The notes below the pieces were generated by a model. That model saw nothing but the letters and a program-made list of their open reading frames with translations, had not been told where the DNA came from and made no database searches. 64,000 bases of DNA from Methanosarcina sp. 2.H.T.1A.6 (GTDB lineage Archaea; Halobacteriota; Methanosarcinia; Methanosarcinales; Methanosarcinaceae), in contig NZ_JJOY01000049.1 of the NCBI RefSeq assembly GCF_000979455.1, positions 1-64,000 on the forward strand, read 5' to 3'. How positions within the stretch are numbered: the stretch's first letter is position 1; each line of letters starts with the position of its first letter. Shown piece by piece: positions 27,037 to 35,706 of this stretch. Made by a program: the position numbers and the translations under genes.

Positions 27037-27297
27037 TTAATAAGCATCTTTGTGATGGGCTAATTTCACCAATGTCACAGTTTGCGCTTTTTCGTCAACA
27101 GAAAAACATAGTACAAAATTAGAATCAATGTGTACTCGCTTATATTTATTTAGAGGATAATTGAGATTTTTGTAATGCTGAGGATTGATACAAATTTCAT
27201 CAGCTTTCTTGAAAATTGCCTCAAACAGTACATGATTTTTCTTGTTTAACTTTCTCAGCTCTTTTGAAAGTTTTACTCTGATCAACAATTTGTACAA
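27037..27297 (-). CDS. RelE-superfamily toxin-like protein
   Basis: The 86-residue protein has the RelE/YafQ pattern: LIRVKLSKELRKLNKKN at the start, NLNYPLNKYKRVHIDSNFVLCFSV in the middle and the closing LVKLAHHKDAY. Family toxins cut mRNA on the ribosome. It follows the antitoxin-like gene by 2 nt in the usual antitoxin-first order. Confidence 0.8.
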   Translation of the reverse strand: MYKLLIRVKLSKELRKLNKKNHVLFEAIFKKADEICINPQHYKNLNYPLNKYKRVHIDSNFVLCFSVDEKAQTVTLVKLAHHKDAY

Positions 27298-27299
27298 GC

Positions 27300-27566
27300 T
27301 TACTCATCCTCATCAGGCAAGCTTTTGATGTATGCTTTTAATTCATCGGCACTTTCGAATGGTCCAATTACTTCATCATTCTCCGAATCAAGCATTTCCT
27401 TTATGAACTCAGGACTGTATCGAGGCTCAAGTATTTTCTCTTCATATTGAGCTACAACTAAGTCGAGAGCGGCACTCTTATCCTTTAAATTATATTTGGC
27501 TTTAACAATATTCAGAACTTGATTCGTTCTGTCTGACATTTTAACTCTAGCTTGTATCATATGCAT
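27300..27566 (-). CDS. Antitoxin-like protein paired with the RelE-like toxin
   Basis: 88 residues: a short N-terminal strand-helix-helix part (IQARVKMSDRTNQVLNIVKAKYNLKDKSAALDLVV) resembling ribbon-helix-helix DNA-binding proteins of the DUF2683 type, then an acidic C-terminal tail (FESADELKAYIKSLPDEDE) suited to covering a toxin. The start could be ATG 27566 or ATG 27560. A minus-strand TATA (TTTTATAAG near 27598-27606) would put transcription start next to the ATG. The hexamers GTATAC (27570-27575) and GTGCAC (27583-27588) there may be the autoregulatory operator. Confidence 0.75.
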   Translation of the reverse strand: MHMIQARVKMSDRTNQVLNIVKAKYNLKDKSAALDLVVAQYEEKILEPRYSPEFIKEMLDSENDEVIGPFESADELKAYIKSLPDEDE

Positions 27567-27887
27567 TCCGTATACACACTATGTGCACACGTCGCTTATA
27601 AAATTATCTTATCAATGAGATTATGTCAACTGTAACATATTCCATGCAGTAAGTTGTTCCTTTATCATAATACTAACTATAGAATACCCAAAAATAAGTC
27701 TTTTGATATTGTTTTTTTCTACTTTTCTTCCTTAAATAATACCTTTACGTAAGGAAAAATGAAAGAACCTGGGGACACTTCCCAGAAGAATTTTTTCTAT
27801 TTCCAGCACCTGTTTTTCCTGGAAAGCAGTCGCTTTTTCTCTTTTCCACTCAACAAATATATATTACTCTTAAAGTATCTTTTATTC
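27567..27887. promoter_or_regulatory. Divergent promoter region, antitoxin (minus) and nurA (plus)
   Basis: No gene is visible. AAATATATATTAC (about 27855-27867) is a TATA box centred about 27 nt before ATG 27888, so nurA is probably leaderless. The minus-strand TATA for the toxin-antitoxin pair lies near 27600. Confidence 0.55.
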
Positions 27888-29228
27888 ATGACCCTTGAGC
27901 CCGTGCATATGCATAAGATCTCGGAGCTTGCAGAGAGGATTGACCGTTCATTTGAGTTTGAGGAAACTAGGACGGCTGTAGATATTTATTCTCTGCTTGA
28001 GGAGTTGAAGATTGACGGGAAGGTCATCCTGAAGGCCGTGGGCAGGCTCTTTCGGGGGATGGTCAGGACCGAACTGATGGCACAGGGCGAGGACCCATAT
28101 CCGGTTACTTATGCCTGTGACAGCGGGAGCACGAACCCGAAGACTTATGACAGCGGGCTTTTTGTTGACTTTTGTCACTGCGGGCTGGCTGCAACACCTA
28201 CTAATCTTGATCTACAGAGGTGCAGGACAATTGTTTGTGCTGCTTATTCTTCTTCGCAGAGGATAGCAATGCAGGCGACATCAGGCTGGGAAACTTTTGA
28301 TGAAGGGCTTGGGAGGGCAAAACTGGTCACAATTGCACCTGACGAGCTGAAAAGAAAGGCTCCTGACATGGTGCATAGTTTTGCCATGTACCTGGCAGAA
28401 TCCGAGCACATGCTTTTTATGAAGGACATGCTGGAGCCGGAGAGCTTTTTCATAATTGACGGGCCTATTTATCCGAAACAGCTCATGTACTGGATGGTGC
28501 TGGACGACGAGGAAGTGCAAGTCCGGCAGAACAATGACGCCCGAAAAATCCTCCAGAATTACATTGATATTATGGATCATTTTCTGGAAAAGCAGAAACC
28601 TGTGATAGGATTTGTAAAAAATCCGACTGACAAGCAGATCATGGATGGTGTCCGGAAGAAGAGAGAAGCTTTTGACCTGCCCTGGATGCTTGACGCTCAG
28701 TTTTTCCGAAACCTCCTCTCCCCTCAGAAAGTTGATAGTCCATCCGGGCAGGGGCATGATGGAAGGAATTCCAAAAATAACGGGAAAAACGGTAAGTTTA
28801 ACGGTTCCAGAAATACTTACATTACTTACACCAACTGGTTTTTACAACCCAACAGGTTTTACGAGAAGCTGCTTAACGGGACTTCCCCTCTTGCAGCCGG
28901 GGACACGCTCCAGCAAAAGCTCAGGCATAAGTTTTCGCCTGAGGATTATGCCCTCTGTTTTTTCATGCTTTACGTGCCTTCCACAGATGTGGTTTTTAAG
29001 GTTGAAGCTCCTTATGGGCTTATCAAGGATGACTCCCTGCGCATGCAAATTACCAAAAAAGTGCTCTTTGACCTTTCTCTGCATGGGTTTCCCCTAACCC
29101 TCACAAAGGCAGACCACCTCGCAAAAATCAGGAAAGTGGAGAGGGGAGAGATCGATAAATTCTTTGAAAATATGAGTCCTGATATCACTTATAATGACAC
29201 TCGGTGGGGTAATATCAATGAAATATGA
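27888..29228 (+). CDS. nurA: DNA double-strand break repair nuclease NurA
   Basis: The 446-residue protein has NurA catalytic motifs: the first acidic site in TYACDSGSTNPKTY (about residues 74-87), then FFIIDGPIYPKQL near 188-200. NurA is a 5'-3' nuclease that works with the HerA motor and Mre11-Rad50 to resect DNA ends. A frame extends 43 codons upstream to 27759, but ATG 27888 sits at leaderless distance from a TATA box and the extension is Phe/Leu-rich, so I exclude it. A Gly/Asn/Lys-rich insert (near residues 285-305) is a species-level oddity. It overlaps herA by 11 nt. Confidence 0.9.
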   Translation: MTLEPVHMHKISELAERIDRSFEFEETRTAVDIYSLLEELKIDGKVILKAVGRLFRGMVRTELMAQGEDPYPVTYACDSGSTNPKTYDSGLFVDFCHCGLAATPTNLDLQRCRTIVCAAYSSSQRIAMQATSGWETFDEGLGRAKLVTIAPDELKRKAPDMVHSFAMYLAESEHMLFMKDMLEPESFFIIDGPIYPKQLMYWMVLDDEEVQVRQNNDARKILQNYIDIMDHFLEKQKPVIGFVKNPTDKQIMDGVRKKREAFDLPWMLDAQFFRNLLSPQKVDSPSGQGHDGRNSKNNGKNGKFNGSRNTYITYTNWFLQPNRFYEKLLNGTSPLAAGDTLQQKLRHKFSPEDYALCFFMLYVPSTDVVFKVEAPYGLIKDDSLRMQITKKVLFDLSLHGFPLTLTKADHLAKIRKVERGEIDKFFENMSPDITYNDTRWGNINEI

Positions 29229-31263
29229 AGATTCCGATATTCTGGCTTTTATTTCTAACAAGTCAAAACCGACTTCTGCTCCTGAAAAGGACACCGGATC
29301 AGAAGAAAATGCAGGATCAAAGGAAAGTCCCGAGAATGAGGCGAAAGGCCAGGAAAATAAATGCTTGGAAAAGGATCTGCTTACGGAAGCCTCCGGTCCG
29401 GACTCTCTACTAGCTTTTGAAGAATTCCCTGTTCCTTCAGCTGAGGCTCCCATGGAAGATGACCCGCAGAACTCTTTTTTCCCGGACGGCTCTTCCGTTT
29501 CCCGGCCTTCCGAAAAAGACGAACTCCCATTTGAACAATTTGATGACTATGATATCGGAACCTCCGGAGTTACTCCATCTCAGGATGAAGCTTTCGGGAT
29601 CGTCACAACCGGCATAGAACCTCTGGAAATAACCCCCTCCGGAGCTACAATTACAGGATACATTGCTTCTGCCCGCAGGAGTGAGATCCGGCTCGGGACA
29701 TATGTTGTTGTGCCGTATGAGGGTGGAGAAAAACTCTTTGCAAGGGTAGGAAAACTTCAGTACAGGCAGGAGTTTGCCGTAGATGATGCAACTGAAATCC
29801 ACTCGAGGCGCATGCTGAATGCCCGGGCAAGCCCTATGAATGAGGCAGACTACAAGTTCCTTGCCTGCCTTGACCCCCTTTGCATCCTGTACCGGAAAAA
29901 AGCAGAGAGTGCACTCACGCGCAGGATGGCAGACAGAATTCCCCGTCCGAACACTCCCATACTGCCTGTAACGGACAGGCTTGAAGTCCAGACGGGCCTG
30001 AACATTCCGGAAGAAGGTGTTTTCCTCGGGCACCTCAGCGTTGGAGGAGAACTTGTAAAGACCCACTCAGAGCCCGAAACAGTTGCTTATTACCTGAGAA
30101 ACGACTATTTGCTGGGCGACCCCCTTATTTTCAGGCATATGCTGATCTGCGGGAGTACGGGAACAGGAAAGACTTTCCTCTCGAAAAACATCCTGCGCCA
30201 GTTCATGACTGAAGACAACAGGTATCGGCTGCGGAATTCTCCCGATAAAGCCCAGAAAAACCCCTGCCTGGTAATCATGGACCCTCAGGATGAATATTCT
30301 CAGCTTTTTGAGGACAACGAAACCCTTACCGAAGAGGACAAATTCAGGTTTGAGTCCGAAAATGTTACTTATGGCAGGATTCAGTCCACAAAGGCTTTTG
30401 TAGCAAAGGTCGAAGGGCAGAAATATCCCGGTGATAAGTCAAGGGCAGAACAGGTCGAGTTTACAATTCCTTTTTCTCTTGTGGAATACAACTCCTGGCT
30501 GATTGCAGCAGCCGGGATGTCCGAACTTCAGCATATCGGGCTTGAAGTGCTCCTTGGGGACTTTTTCAAATCAAGCGTTCCCCATACCTACCTGAACTTC
30601 ATTAGCCATATTGAAAATGAAGGTACTCGTTCCGACTATGTTGACAGTGGAAAACTGCATGAGTCCTCTTATGATGGGATCGTGCGGAGAGTAAAAAGCC
30701 GCTTTTTCTCAAAGGTTTTTGACCAGGATGCAACTCCAATCACCGAAATCCTGGACAAAATCTTCAAGCCAGGGCAGGTTTCGGTTTTCCCAACCGAGTA
30801 CATAAGTTCTCCCAGAATCAGGGACCTCATAGTGCTCACAATCATGAGCCTGATTGTTGACAATAAACTCAGCACCTCGGGTGTAGAGGCGATCAAAGAA
30901 ACTCCAATAATCCTGGCACTTGATGAGGCTCACCGCTATCTTTCCAGTGCAAACGGTGAACATTCCCGCCTTATCATCTCCCGTTTCGCAGATGCAGCCC
31001 GCCAGGGAAGAAAAGAAGCTTTGGGGCTTTTTTTGATCACTCAGGACCCTCAGGATATTGATGACACCGTCTTCAAGCAGGTCAACACAAAGCTGATCCT
31101 TAACCTCAATAATGATGCTGCAATCTCAGCCTTAAAAGTCCCTAAAGAATACGAACGCAGGATTCCCTATCTCAAAAAAGGGCAGATGATAATCCACAGT
31201 CCTGACAACAGTGATATTGTGGAAATCCTCGGGCTTTCAAACTGCGTTGTGAGACACCGCTAA
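29218..31263 (+). CDS. herA: HerA-type DNA helicase/translocase
   Basis: The 681-residue protein has a HAS-barrel region (about 145-220), Walker A GSTGTGKTF near residue 311, Walker B IILALDEAHRYL near 563 and the arginine-rich GRKEALGLFLITQDPQDID after it. HerA is a hexameric pump that drives the nuclease NurA. The first 130 residues are acidic, Ser/Pro/Glu-rich and probably disordered, which is unusual for the family (about 500-550 residues elsewhere). ATG 29218 is chosen over 29194 because GGTGGGG stands 8-9 nt before it and it overlaps the nurA stop. Confidence 0.9.
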   Translation: MKYEDSDILAFISNKSKPTSAPEKDTGSEENAGSKESPENEAKGQENKCLEKDLLTEASGPDSLLAFEEFPVPSAEAPMEDDPQNSFFPDGSSVSRPSEKDELPFEQFDDYDIGTSGVTPSQDEAFGIVTTGIEPLEITPSGATITGYIASARRSEIRLGTYVVVPYEGGEKLFARVGKLQYRQEFAVDDATEIHSRRMLNARASPMNEADYKFLACLDPLCILYRKKAESALTRRMADRIPRPNTPILPVTDRLEVQTGLNIPEEGVFLGHLSVGGELVKTHSEPETVAYYLRNDYLLGDPLIFRHMLICGSTGTGKTFLSKNILRQFMTEDNRYRLRNSPDKAQKNPCLVIMDPQDEYSQLFEDNETLTEEDKFRFESENVTYGRIQSTKAFVAKVEGQKYPGDKSRAEQVEFTIPFSLVEYNSWLIAAAGMSELQHIGLEVLLGDFFKSSVPHTYLNFISHIENEGTRSDYVDSGKLHESSYDGIVRRVKSRFFSKVFDQDATPITEILDKIFKPGQVSVFPTEYISSPRIRDLIVLTIMSLIVDNKLSTSGVEAIKETPIILALDEAHRYLSSANGEHSRLIISRFADAARQGRKEALGLFLITQDPQDIDDTVFKQVNTKLILNLNNDAAISALKVPKEYERRIPYLKKGQMIIHSPDNSDIVEILGLSNCVVRHR

Positions 31264-31328
31264 GAGAATACAGTCCACAAAAAAGGAAATGCCAAAATGT
31301 TTAAGACCTGATCCTGAAAGGGGATGTC

Positions 31329-31364
31329 AGTACATGCCCTTACTGGGTAGGCATGTACTTTTTC
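31329..31364 (+). terminator. Terminator of the nurA-herA operon
   Basis: AGTACATGCC and GGCATGTACT make a perfect 10-bp stem with an 11-nt loop, followed by TTTTTCC. Confidence 0.8.
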
Positions 31365-31442
31365 CTCTCTGCCGGGCAATTTTTATTCCCGGCATTTTCT
31401 TTCAGGTTTTGTTTTTTCAGGTTTTATCTTCTTTTTGCCGTT

Positions 31443-31871
31443 TCAGAGTTTTTCGAAAAGCAGCATATTGTCCAGAACAGCCTGGATATTCCAGTATACA
31501 TAAGTTCTATAGGCTTCGGAGTCGACGATGTCGTAAATTGCCATGCCTCCGACATTCCAGGAAACTCTTTTGATAAGTTCGCTCTCTTGCAGTTTGTCTA
31601 CGAACGCTTTGAGTTTGCTGAAGTCATCGATACTTTCTCTCCAGTCCGCAGCCCTCAGTCCGCTGTCTCTGTCTGCGTTTGCCATTTCCATCTTCTGCAG
31701 GGCAAATGCATATATCTCGAGCAGGTCGATGTTTGCAGGCGAGACGTTCCTGACAATCGGGGCCCCTTCTCGCATACTTTCTTTCAGCCTTTCCGTAAAT
31801 GCAAAGAGGTCGTCGGATGTCAGGGTTTTTTCGGCTATCTTTCCTTTTAATGTTTCAAGAGTCTGTTTCAT
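31443..31871 (-). CDS. Conserved-looking helical protein, unknown function
   Basis: 142 residues, mostly helical and soluble, no cysteines and no membrane segment. It has balanced coding composition (LKGKIAEKTLTSDDLFAFTERLKESM at the start, then a Trp-Asn-Val-Gly-Gly-Met-Ala-Ile-Tyr block near 104-112, YRTYVYWNIQAVL near the end). I do not recognise the family. It is a lone gene convergent with herA. Confidence 0.65.
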   Translation of the reverse strand: MKQTLETLKGKIAEKTLTSDDLFAFTERLKESMREGAPIVRNVSPANIDLLEIYAFALQKMEMANADRDSGLRAADWRESIDDFSKLKAFVDKLQESELIKRVSWNVGGMAIYDIVDSEAYRTYVYWNIQAVLDNMLLFEKL

Positions 31872-32269
31872 GATATTTTACCCCTACATAATATGGCTCA
31901 CATAGTCTTATTTTTAAGGGTGAGTTCCAGGGAGTAGTTCATTCACACCTAAAATAAGTAATAAGTTTTCTATATTAAAATGATTCTAAATCAGTTAGTT
32001 CTATGAGTTATTCACTCACACACCTAAAACAGGATTATCTGTTTTCTGTATTAAAATTACCCGTCATTTATAAAGATACAACTTAAATATTAATATTTGT
32101 CTATTGTAATTCTCAAAAAGAATATCTTTTACGCTGTAAACTGAAGTAATTTAACTATTAAACAGACATTTCCTTTCCAGGATTTTATCTAAAAGATTAA
32201 ACATTTTATCTAAAAAATCCAGGATTTTATCTAAAAGATTAAACATTTTATAAAAAAGATAAAAAATGA
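31872..32269. repeat. Repeat-rich intergenic DNA: two duplicated blocks
   Basis: Two families are visible. A block of about 50-55 bp (TTCATTCACACCTAAAA ... TATTAAAAT) at 31937-31982 recurs imperfectly at 32009-32057. A 42-bp unit starting CCAGGATTTTATCTAAAAG at 32177-32218 is repeated immediately after, to about 32258, next to the 3' end of tRNA-Pro. No gene is seen. Confidence 0.75.
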
Positions 32270-32344
32270 TGGGATAGCGCGGATTTGAACCGCGGTCCAA
32301 GCGTCCCAAACGCTCGAGGATGGACCAAGCTACCCTACTATCCC
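32270..32344 (-). tRNA. tRNA-Pro (anticodon TGG)
   Basis: On the minus strand the acceptor stem is GGGATAG/CTATCCC with discriminator A. The anticodon arm is GAGCG-TTTGGGA-CGCTT, giving TGG for proline. The T arm is CCGCGGTTCAAATCCGCGC. All arms fold; there is no intron and no encoded CCA. Confidence 0.95.
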
Positions 32345-32373
32345 AAGGGTACTTCCTCTCAAAGGTTATTATC

Positions 32374-32384
32374 CTTTATATAGC
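32374..32384 (-). promoter_or_regulatory. TATA box of tRNA-Pro
   Basis: The minus strand reads GCTATATAAAG, centred about 35 nt upstream of the mature tRNA 5' end, leaving a leader of about 8 nt for RNase P. Confidence 0.7.
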
Positions 32385-32496
32385 TTTCGTTAGAACATGC
32401 ATCTGTACTCTGACTTTACGACTCAAAACTTCCAGTCCCACTTTCATTAATTCTTATTATTGTGTTGGGATCCCCCTTATCCTCAGCCTTTTTCCG

Positions 32497-33048
32497 TCAC
32501 TCCCAACGCTGATAGATGTCGTTTTCCACTCCTAAAAGGTCAAGCGCCCTGCCAGCCATGATGTCTATAAGGTCATCCAGGGTTTTCGGTCTGGAATAGA
32601 AGCCCGGGCATGCCGGGAGAATACTTGCCCCTGCTTTTTTAGCCTTCAGCATGTTTTCGAGGTGTATGAGATTCAGAGGGGTTTCGCGAGTCATCAGGAT
32701 AAGTTTCTTCTCTTCTTTCAGGCAGACGTCTGCAGCCCTTGTGAGGAGGGTGTCAGATATCCCGTTTGCAACTGCCCCGAGCGTTTTCATACTGCAGGGA
32801 GCAATAACCATGCCTGCCGTTTTATGGGAACCGCTTGCTATAGGCGCTGAAAAGTCTTTCTGGGAATAATTCCAGGTTGCAAGTTTTTCCACTTCAATGG
32901 GCAAATAATCAGTCTCGATCTCGATTATCTGTTTTGCAGCTTCGGTCAGTACAAGATGGGTCTTAATCCCTTTTTCCGCCAGCACTTCAAGAAGGCGGAT
33001 CCCATACTGTACCCCTGAAGCCCCGCTAATTCCTACAGTTATTTCCAT
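32497..33048 (-). CDS. ubiX: UbiX-family flavin prenyltransferase
   Basis: The 183-residue protein has the UbiX start TVGISGASGVQYGIRLLEVL (FMN phosphate loop) and the conserved PCSMKTLGAVANGISDTLLTRAADVCLKE segment (about 95-123), then RETPLNLIHLENM. The enzyme adds dimethylallyl to FMN to make prenylated FMN, used by UbiD-type decarboxylases. No ubiD is in the window. Its start abuts the stop of the LpdD-like gene by one base (TAATG overlap), so both are made together. Confidence 0.92.
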   Translation of the reverse strand: MEITVGISGASGVQYGIRLLEVLAEKGIKTHLVLTEAAKQIIEIETDYLPIEVEKLATWNYSQKDFSAPIASGSHKTAGMVIAPCSMKTLGAVANGISDTLLTRAADVCLKEEKKLILMTRETPLNLIHLENMLKAKKAGASILPACPGFYSRPKTLDDLIDIMAGRALDLLGVENDIYQRWE

Positions 33049-33428
33049 TATTCGCTTCTCCTTGCTGTCATGTCACTTTTTTCACAGGAGGCGATGAAGC
33101 TTCTAACCATCTCCTCTGCGGCTGAGACTATTTCCCCTATCTCTTCCTGGCTGATATTATCCACATGAATTCCGGCAACAAATACCGATGTCTTTCCTGT
33201 TGCCCTGCTTACCCGCCTTGCGCTGTCCAGGGCAAGCTGCTCTTCCCTGTGTCCGGGCAGTGTGATCACAGAAGAGCTGGCTCTCCTGCTTTTTTCATCA
33301 AATAGCCCGACCGCAACTGCACCTGCATGCTCCTCTCCGCCAGTAAGGGTCAGCAGGTAATCTTCCCCTAGCTTTTTTGCTTCGAGTATGATTTCTACAC
33401 TGCCGACTTTCCTTGTGATTTTAAACAA
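33048..33428 (-). CDS. LpdD-like protein (putative prenylated-flavin chaperone)
   Basis: The 126-residue protein has a beta-rich first half (VGSVEIILEAKKLGEDYLLTLTGGEEHAGAVAVGLFD). A stretch typical of the gallate decarboxylase subunit D/LpdD family follows (SVITLPGHREEQLALDSARRVSRATGKTSVFVAGIHVDNIS, about 57-97). In bacteria LpdD-like proteins accompany UbiX and UbiD and are proposed to handle prenylated FMN. Pairing with ubiX here supports that role. The last 10 residues are charged and probably flexible. Confidence 0.7.
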   Translation of the reverse strand: MFKITRKVGSVEIILEAKKLGEDYLLTLTGGEEHAGAVAVGLFDEKSRRASSSVITLPGHREEQLALDSARRVSRATGKTSVFVAGIHVDNISQEEIGEIVSAAEEMVRSFIASCEKSDMTARRSE

Positions 33429-33446
33429 AAGTTTTACTCCGGTATT

Positions 33447-34652
33447 TTAAGTTTTTTCCAGATCACTCAGCTTAAATTGTTTTGTGGTTTTTTTTACGTT
33501 AAAGTATTCCTTTGCAGCTTTTCCCACGGCTTCACAGTGCTCTTTCGGGCTGTAGACTCCCATTCTCCAGTTATCCATATGGGCTTCCTGCAGGATTGAT
33601 ACGAAATGTGAAGCTTCATTAAGCGGGATCATCCTGTGATCTGCTTTTATCATTGCTTTCATTTCCAGCATTTCAGGAGTCTTTGGAATATCCACAATCA
33701 CGAATTGTGGGTCTACTCCTGCAAGTTCTGCAATCTCCTTTTCAGTTCTCTCAATTTTATCACGGTGCTTGAGCACACCTTTTCCTGCATCTTCAAGCCC
33801 TGTATAAAGCGCCCGCTTATAGAGTTTGCGCGCATCCAGCCGCCTTGCAAGTTCTCCTGCATATCCGCTTGCGTTTCGCATGGCCGCTATCAGGTCGGTG
33901 TCATCCATCTGCCTGAGCCTGGCCGGGTCAAGTTCCCTATTTTTTATCATGTACTCCACGGTTTTTGAGCACATCGCTTCCGAGATTCTGGTCACGTGAT
34001 GATAGTAAACCGAGGTATTCATCCAGAAACGGGAAACCAGAAGAGATTCGGCAGCTTTCAATCCTCCGTAGTCGACAACAAGCCTGTCTTCGTAAAAGTG
34101 CATCTGGTTGATCAGGCGGTTGTAGTCCACGACCCCGAAAGCAACGCCTGTGTAATGAGCGTCCCTGACAAGGTAGTCCATCCTGTCCACATCGATCTCA
34201 CTGCTGAGGATCTGCCCTAAAGAGGTCTCGCCTTTGACGTGTTTTGCAAGGTCTCCGGGGGAAATCCCGTGCTTTTTCAGCACTTCTTTTATTTCCCCTT
34301 TCCCTACAATTTCCTTTACATCATCATGCCTGTGCCGGGTATACTTGTCGATAACATTCTCGGTTACGTGGGAAAAAGGCCCATGCCCTACATCGTGCAA
34401 AAGGGAGGCAGCTCTTATCTCCTTTTTTTTATCCTCTTCAATAGAGTCGAGGTTTTTCATCAGCATGGAGGCAAGGTGCATGGTCCCGAGGGAGTGTTCA
34501 AAACGGGTATGGTTTGCTCCCGGATATACAAGATTTGAAAAGCCAAGCTGCTTGATCCTTCTGAGGCGCTGCATCTGTGGGGTAGCCAGAAGTTCCTGGA
34601 CGATTTCATCCATTTCGATGTAACCGTGTACGGGATCAAGGACAACTTTCAT
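33447..34652 (-). CDS. HD-domain phosphohydrolase
   Basis: The 401-residue protein has the dGTPase/YfbR-like HD pattern: RLRRIKQLGFSNLVYPGANHTRFEHSLGTMHLA, then the metal pair in LLHDVGHGPFSHVTE (about residues 86-100) and SSEIDVDRMDYLVRDAHYTG. Relatives hydrolyse dNTPs or nucleoside phosphates; close archaeal members of this group are of uncertain substrate. The C-terminal 130 residues are an unassigned helical region. It starts divergently from cofD. Confidence 0.85.
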   Translation of the reverse strand: MKVVLDPVHGYIEMDEIVQELLATPQMQRLRRIKQLGFSNLVYPGANHTRFEHSLGTMHLASMLMKNLDSIEEDKKKEIRAASLLHDVGHGPFSHVTENVIDKYTRHRHDDVKEIVGKGEIKEVLKKHGISPGDLAKHVKGETSLGQILSSEIDVDRMDYLVRDAHYTGVAFGVVDYNRLINQMHFYEDRLVVDYGGLKAAESLLVSRFWMNTSVYYHHVTRISEAMCSKTVEYMIKNRELDPARLRQMDDTDLIAAMRNASGYAGELARRLDARKLYKRALYTGLEDAGKGVLKHRDKIERTEKEIAELAGVDPQFVIVDIPKTPEMLEMKAMIKADHRMIPLNEASHFVSILQEAHMDNWRMGVYSPKEHCEAVGKAAKEYFNVKKTTKQFKLSDLEKT

Positions 34653-34782
34653 TATTCTTTAGACAGATGTCATTATATATTGCTGTATCTATTACTTTGA
34701 TGCTATTACTTTGATACTGCATAAGTTGCAGAAGCACCTGCCTACCCGAAGGCTGAAAAAAAATCAGGGAAAAGGTATTATC

Positions 34783-35706
34783 ATGATCATATTGTCAGGA
34801 GGCACCGGAACTCCCAAACTCCTTGACGGGCTCAAGGAAATCCTCCCGCCGGAGGAACTGACCGTTGTTGTAAACACTGCCGAAGACTTGTGGGTTTCTG
34901 GGAACCTGATCTCTCCAGACCTCGATACAGTTCTCTATCTCTTCTCAGACCAGATCGACCGGAAGAAATGGTGGGGTATAGAAAACGATACCTTCCGGAC
35001 TTATGAGCGCATGCAGGAACTCGGGGTCGAAGAAAGTATGAGGCTCGGGGATCGGGATCGTGCAACCCATATTATCCGCTCAAACCTCATCCGGGGTGGG
35101 GCATCTCTTACGGAAGCTACAGTAAAGCTTGCATCCCTTTTAGGGATCGATGCAAGCATTCTACCTATGTCAGATGATCCGGTTTCTACCTGTATCGAGA
35201 CCCTGAATGGGGTTATGCATTTTCAGGATTTCTGGGTTGGAAAACACGGAGAGCCCGATGTGCTTGGAGTTGACATAAGAGGCGTTTCCGAAGCTTCAGT
35301 TGCTCAAAAGGTCATGGAAGCCCTTGAGAAGGATGACAGAGTCCTCATAGGCCCGAGCAACCCCATAACCAGCATAGGTCCTATTATTTCCCTGCCGGGG
35401 ATGAGAGAACTGCTGAAAAAGAAAAAGGTGGTCGCAGTAAGCCCTATAATAGGCAATGCTCCTGTCAGCGGGCCTGCCGGGAAGCTGATGCAGGCCTGCG
35501 GGCTTGAAGTCTCTTCCATGGGAGTTGCGGAGTACTATCAGGAATTCCTTGACGTCTTTGTTTTCGATGAAAGGGATCGGGCAGACGAATTCGCGTTCGA
35601 GAGACTTGGCTGCCGTGCCTGTCGTGCTGATACCCTGATGACCTCAACAGAGAAAAGCAGGGAACTGGCAGAGTTCGTAGTCGGACTTTTTGACACCGTA
35701 TTCTGA
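34783..35706 (+). CDS. cofD: 2-phospho-L-lactate transferase CofD (coenzyme F420 synthesis)
   Basis: The 307-residue protein begins MIILSGGTGTPKLLDGLKEIL, the nucleotide-binding start of CofD. It has NTAEDLWVSGNLISPDLDTVLY, the metal/Fo-contact DDPVST and the GPSNPITSIGPIISLPG block, closely matching the M. mazei enzyme. CofD joins lactyl-2-diphospho-guanosine to Fo to make F420-0. ATG 34783 is preferred to an upstream frame start at 34711 because the known enzymes begin there. It is a lone gene. Confidence 0.95.
   Translation: MIILSGGTGTPKLLDGLKEILPPEELTVVVNTAEDLWVSGNLISPDLDTVLYLFSDQIDRKKWWGIENDTFRTYERMQELGVEESMRLGDRDRATHIIRSNLIRGGASLTEATVKLASLLGIDASILPMSDDPVSTCIETLNGVMHFQDFWVGKHGEPDVLGVDIRGVSEASVAQKVMEALEKDDRVLIGPSNPITSIGPIISLPGMRELLKKKKVVAVSPIIGNAPVSGPAGKLMQACGLEVSSMGVAEYYQEFLDVFVFDERDRADEFAFERLGCRACRADTLMTSTEKSRELAEFVVGLFDTVF

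Noticed and set aside
27759-27887. 43-codon N-terminal extension of NurA
   Set aside because: A TATA box lies within it at leaderless distance from ATG 27888, and the extension is low-complexity Phe/Leu.
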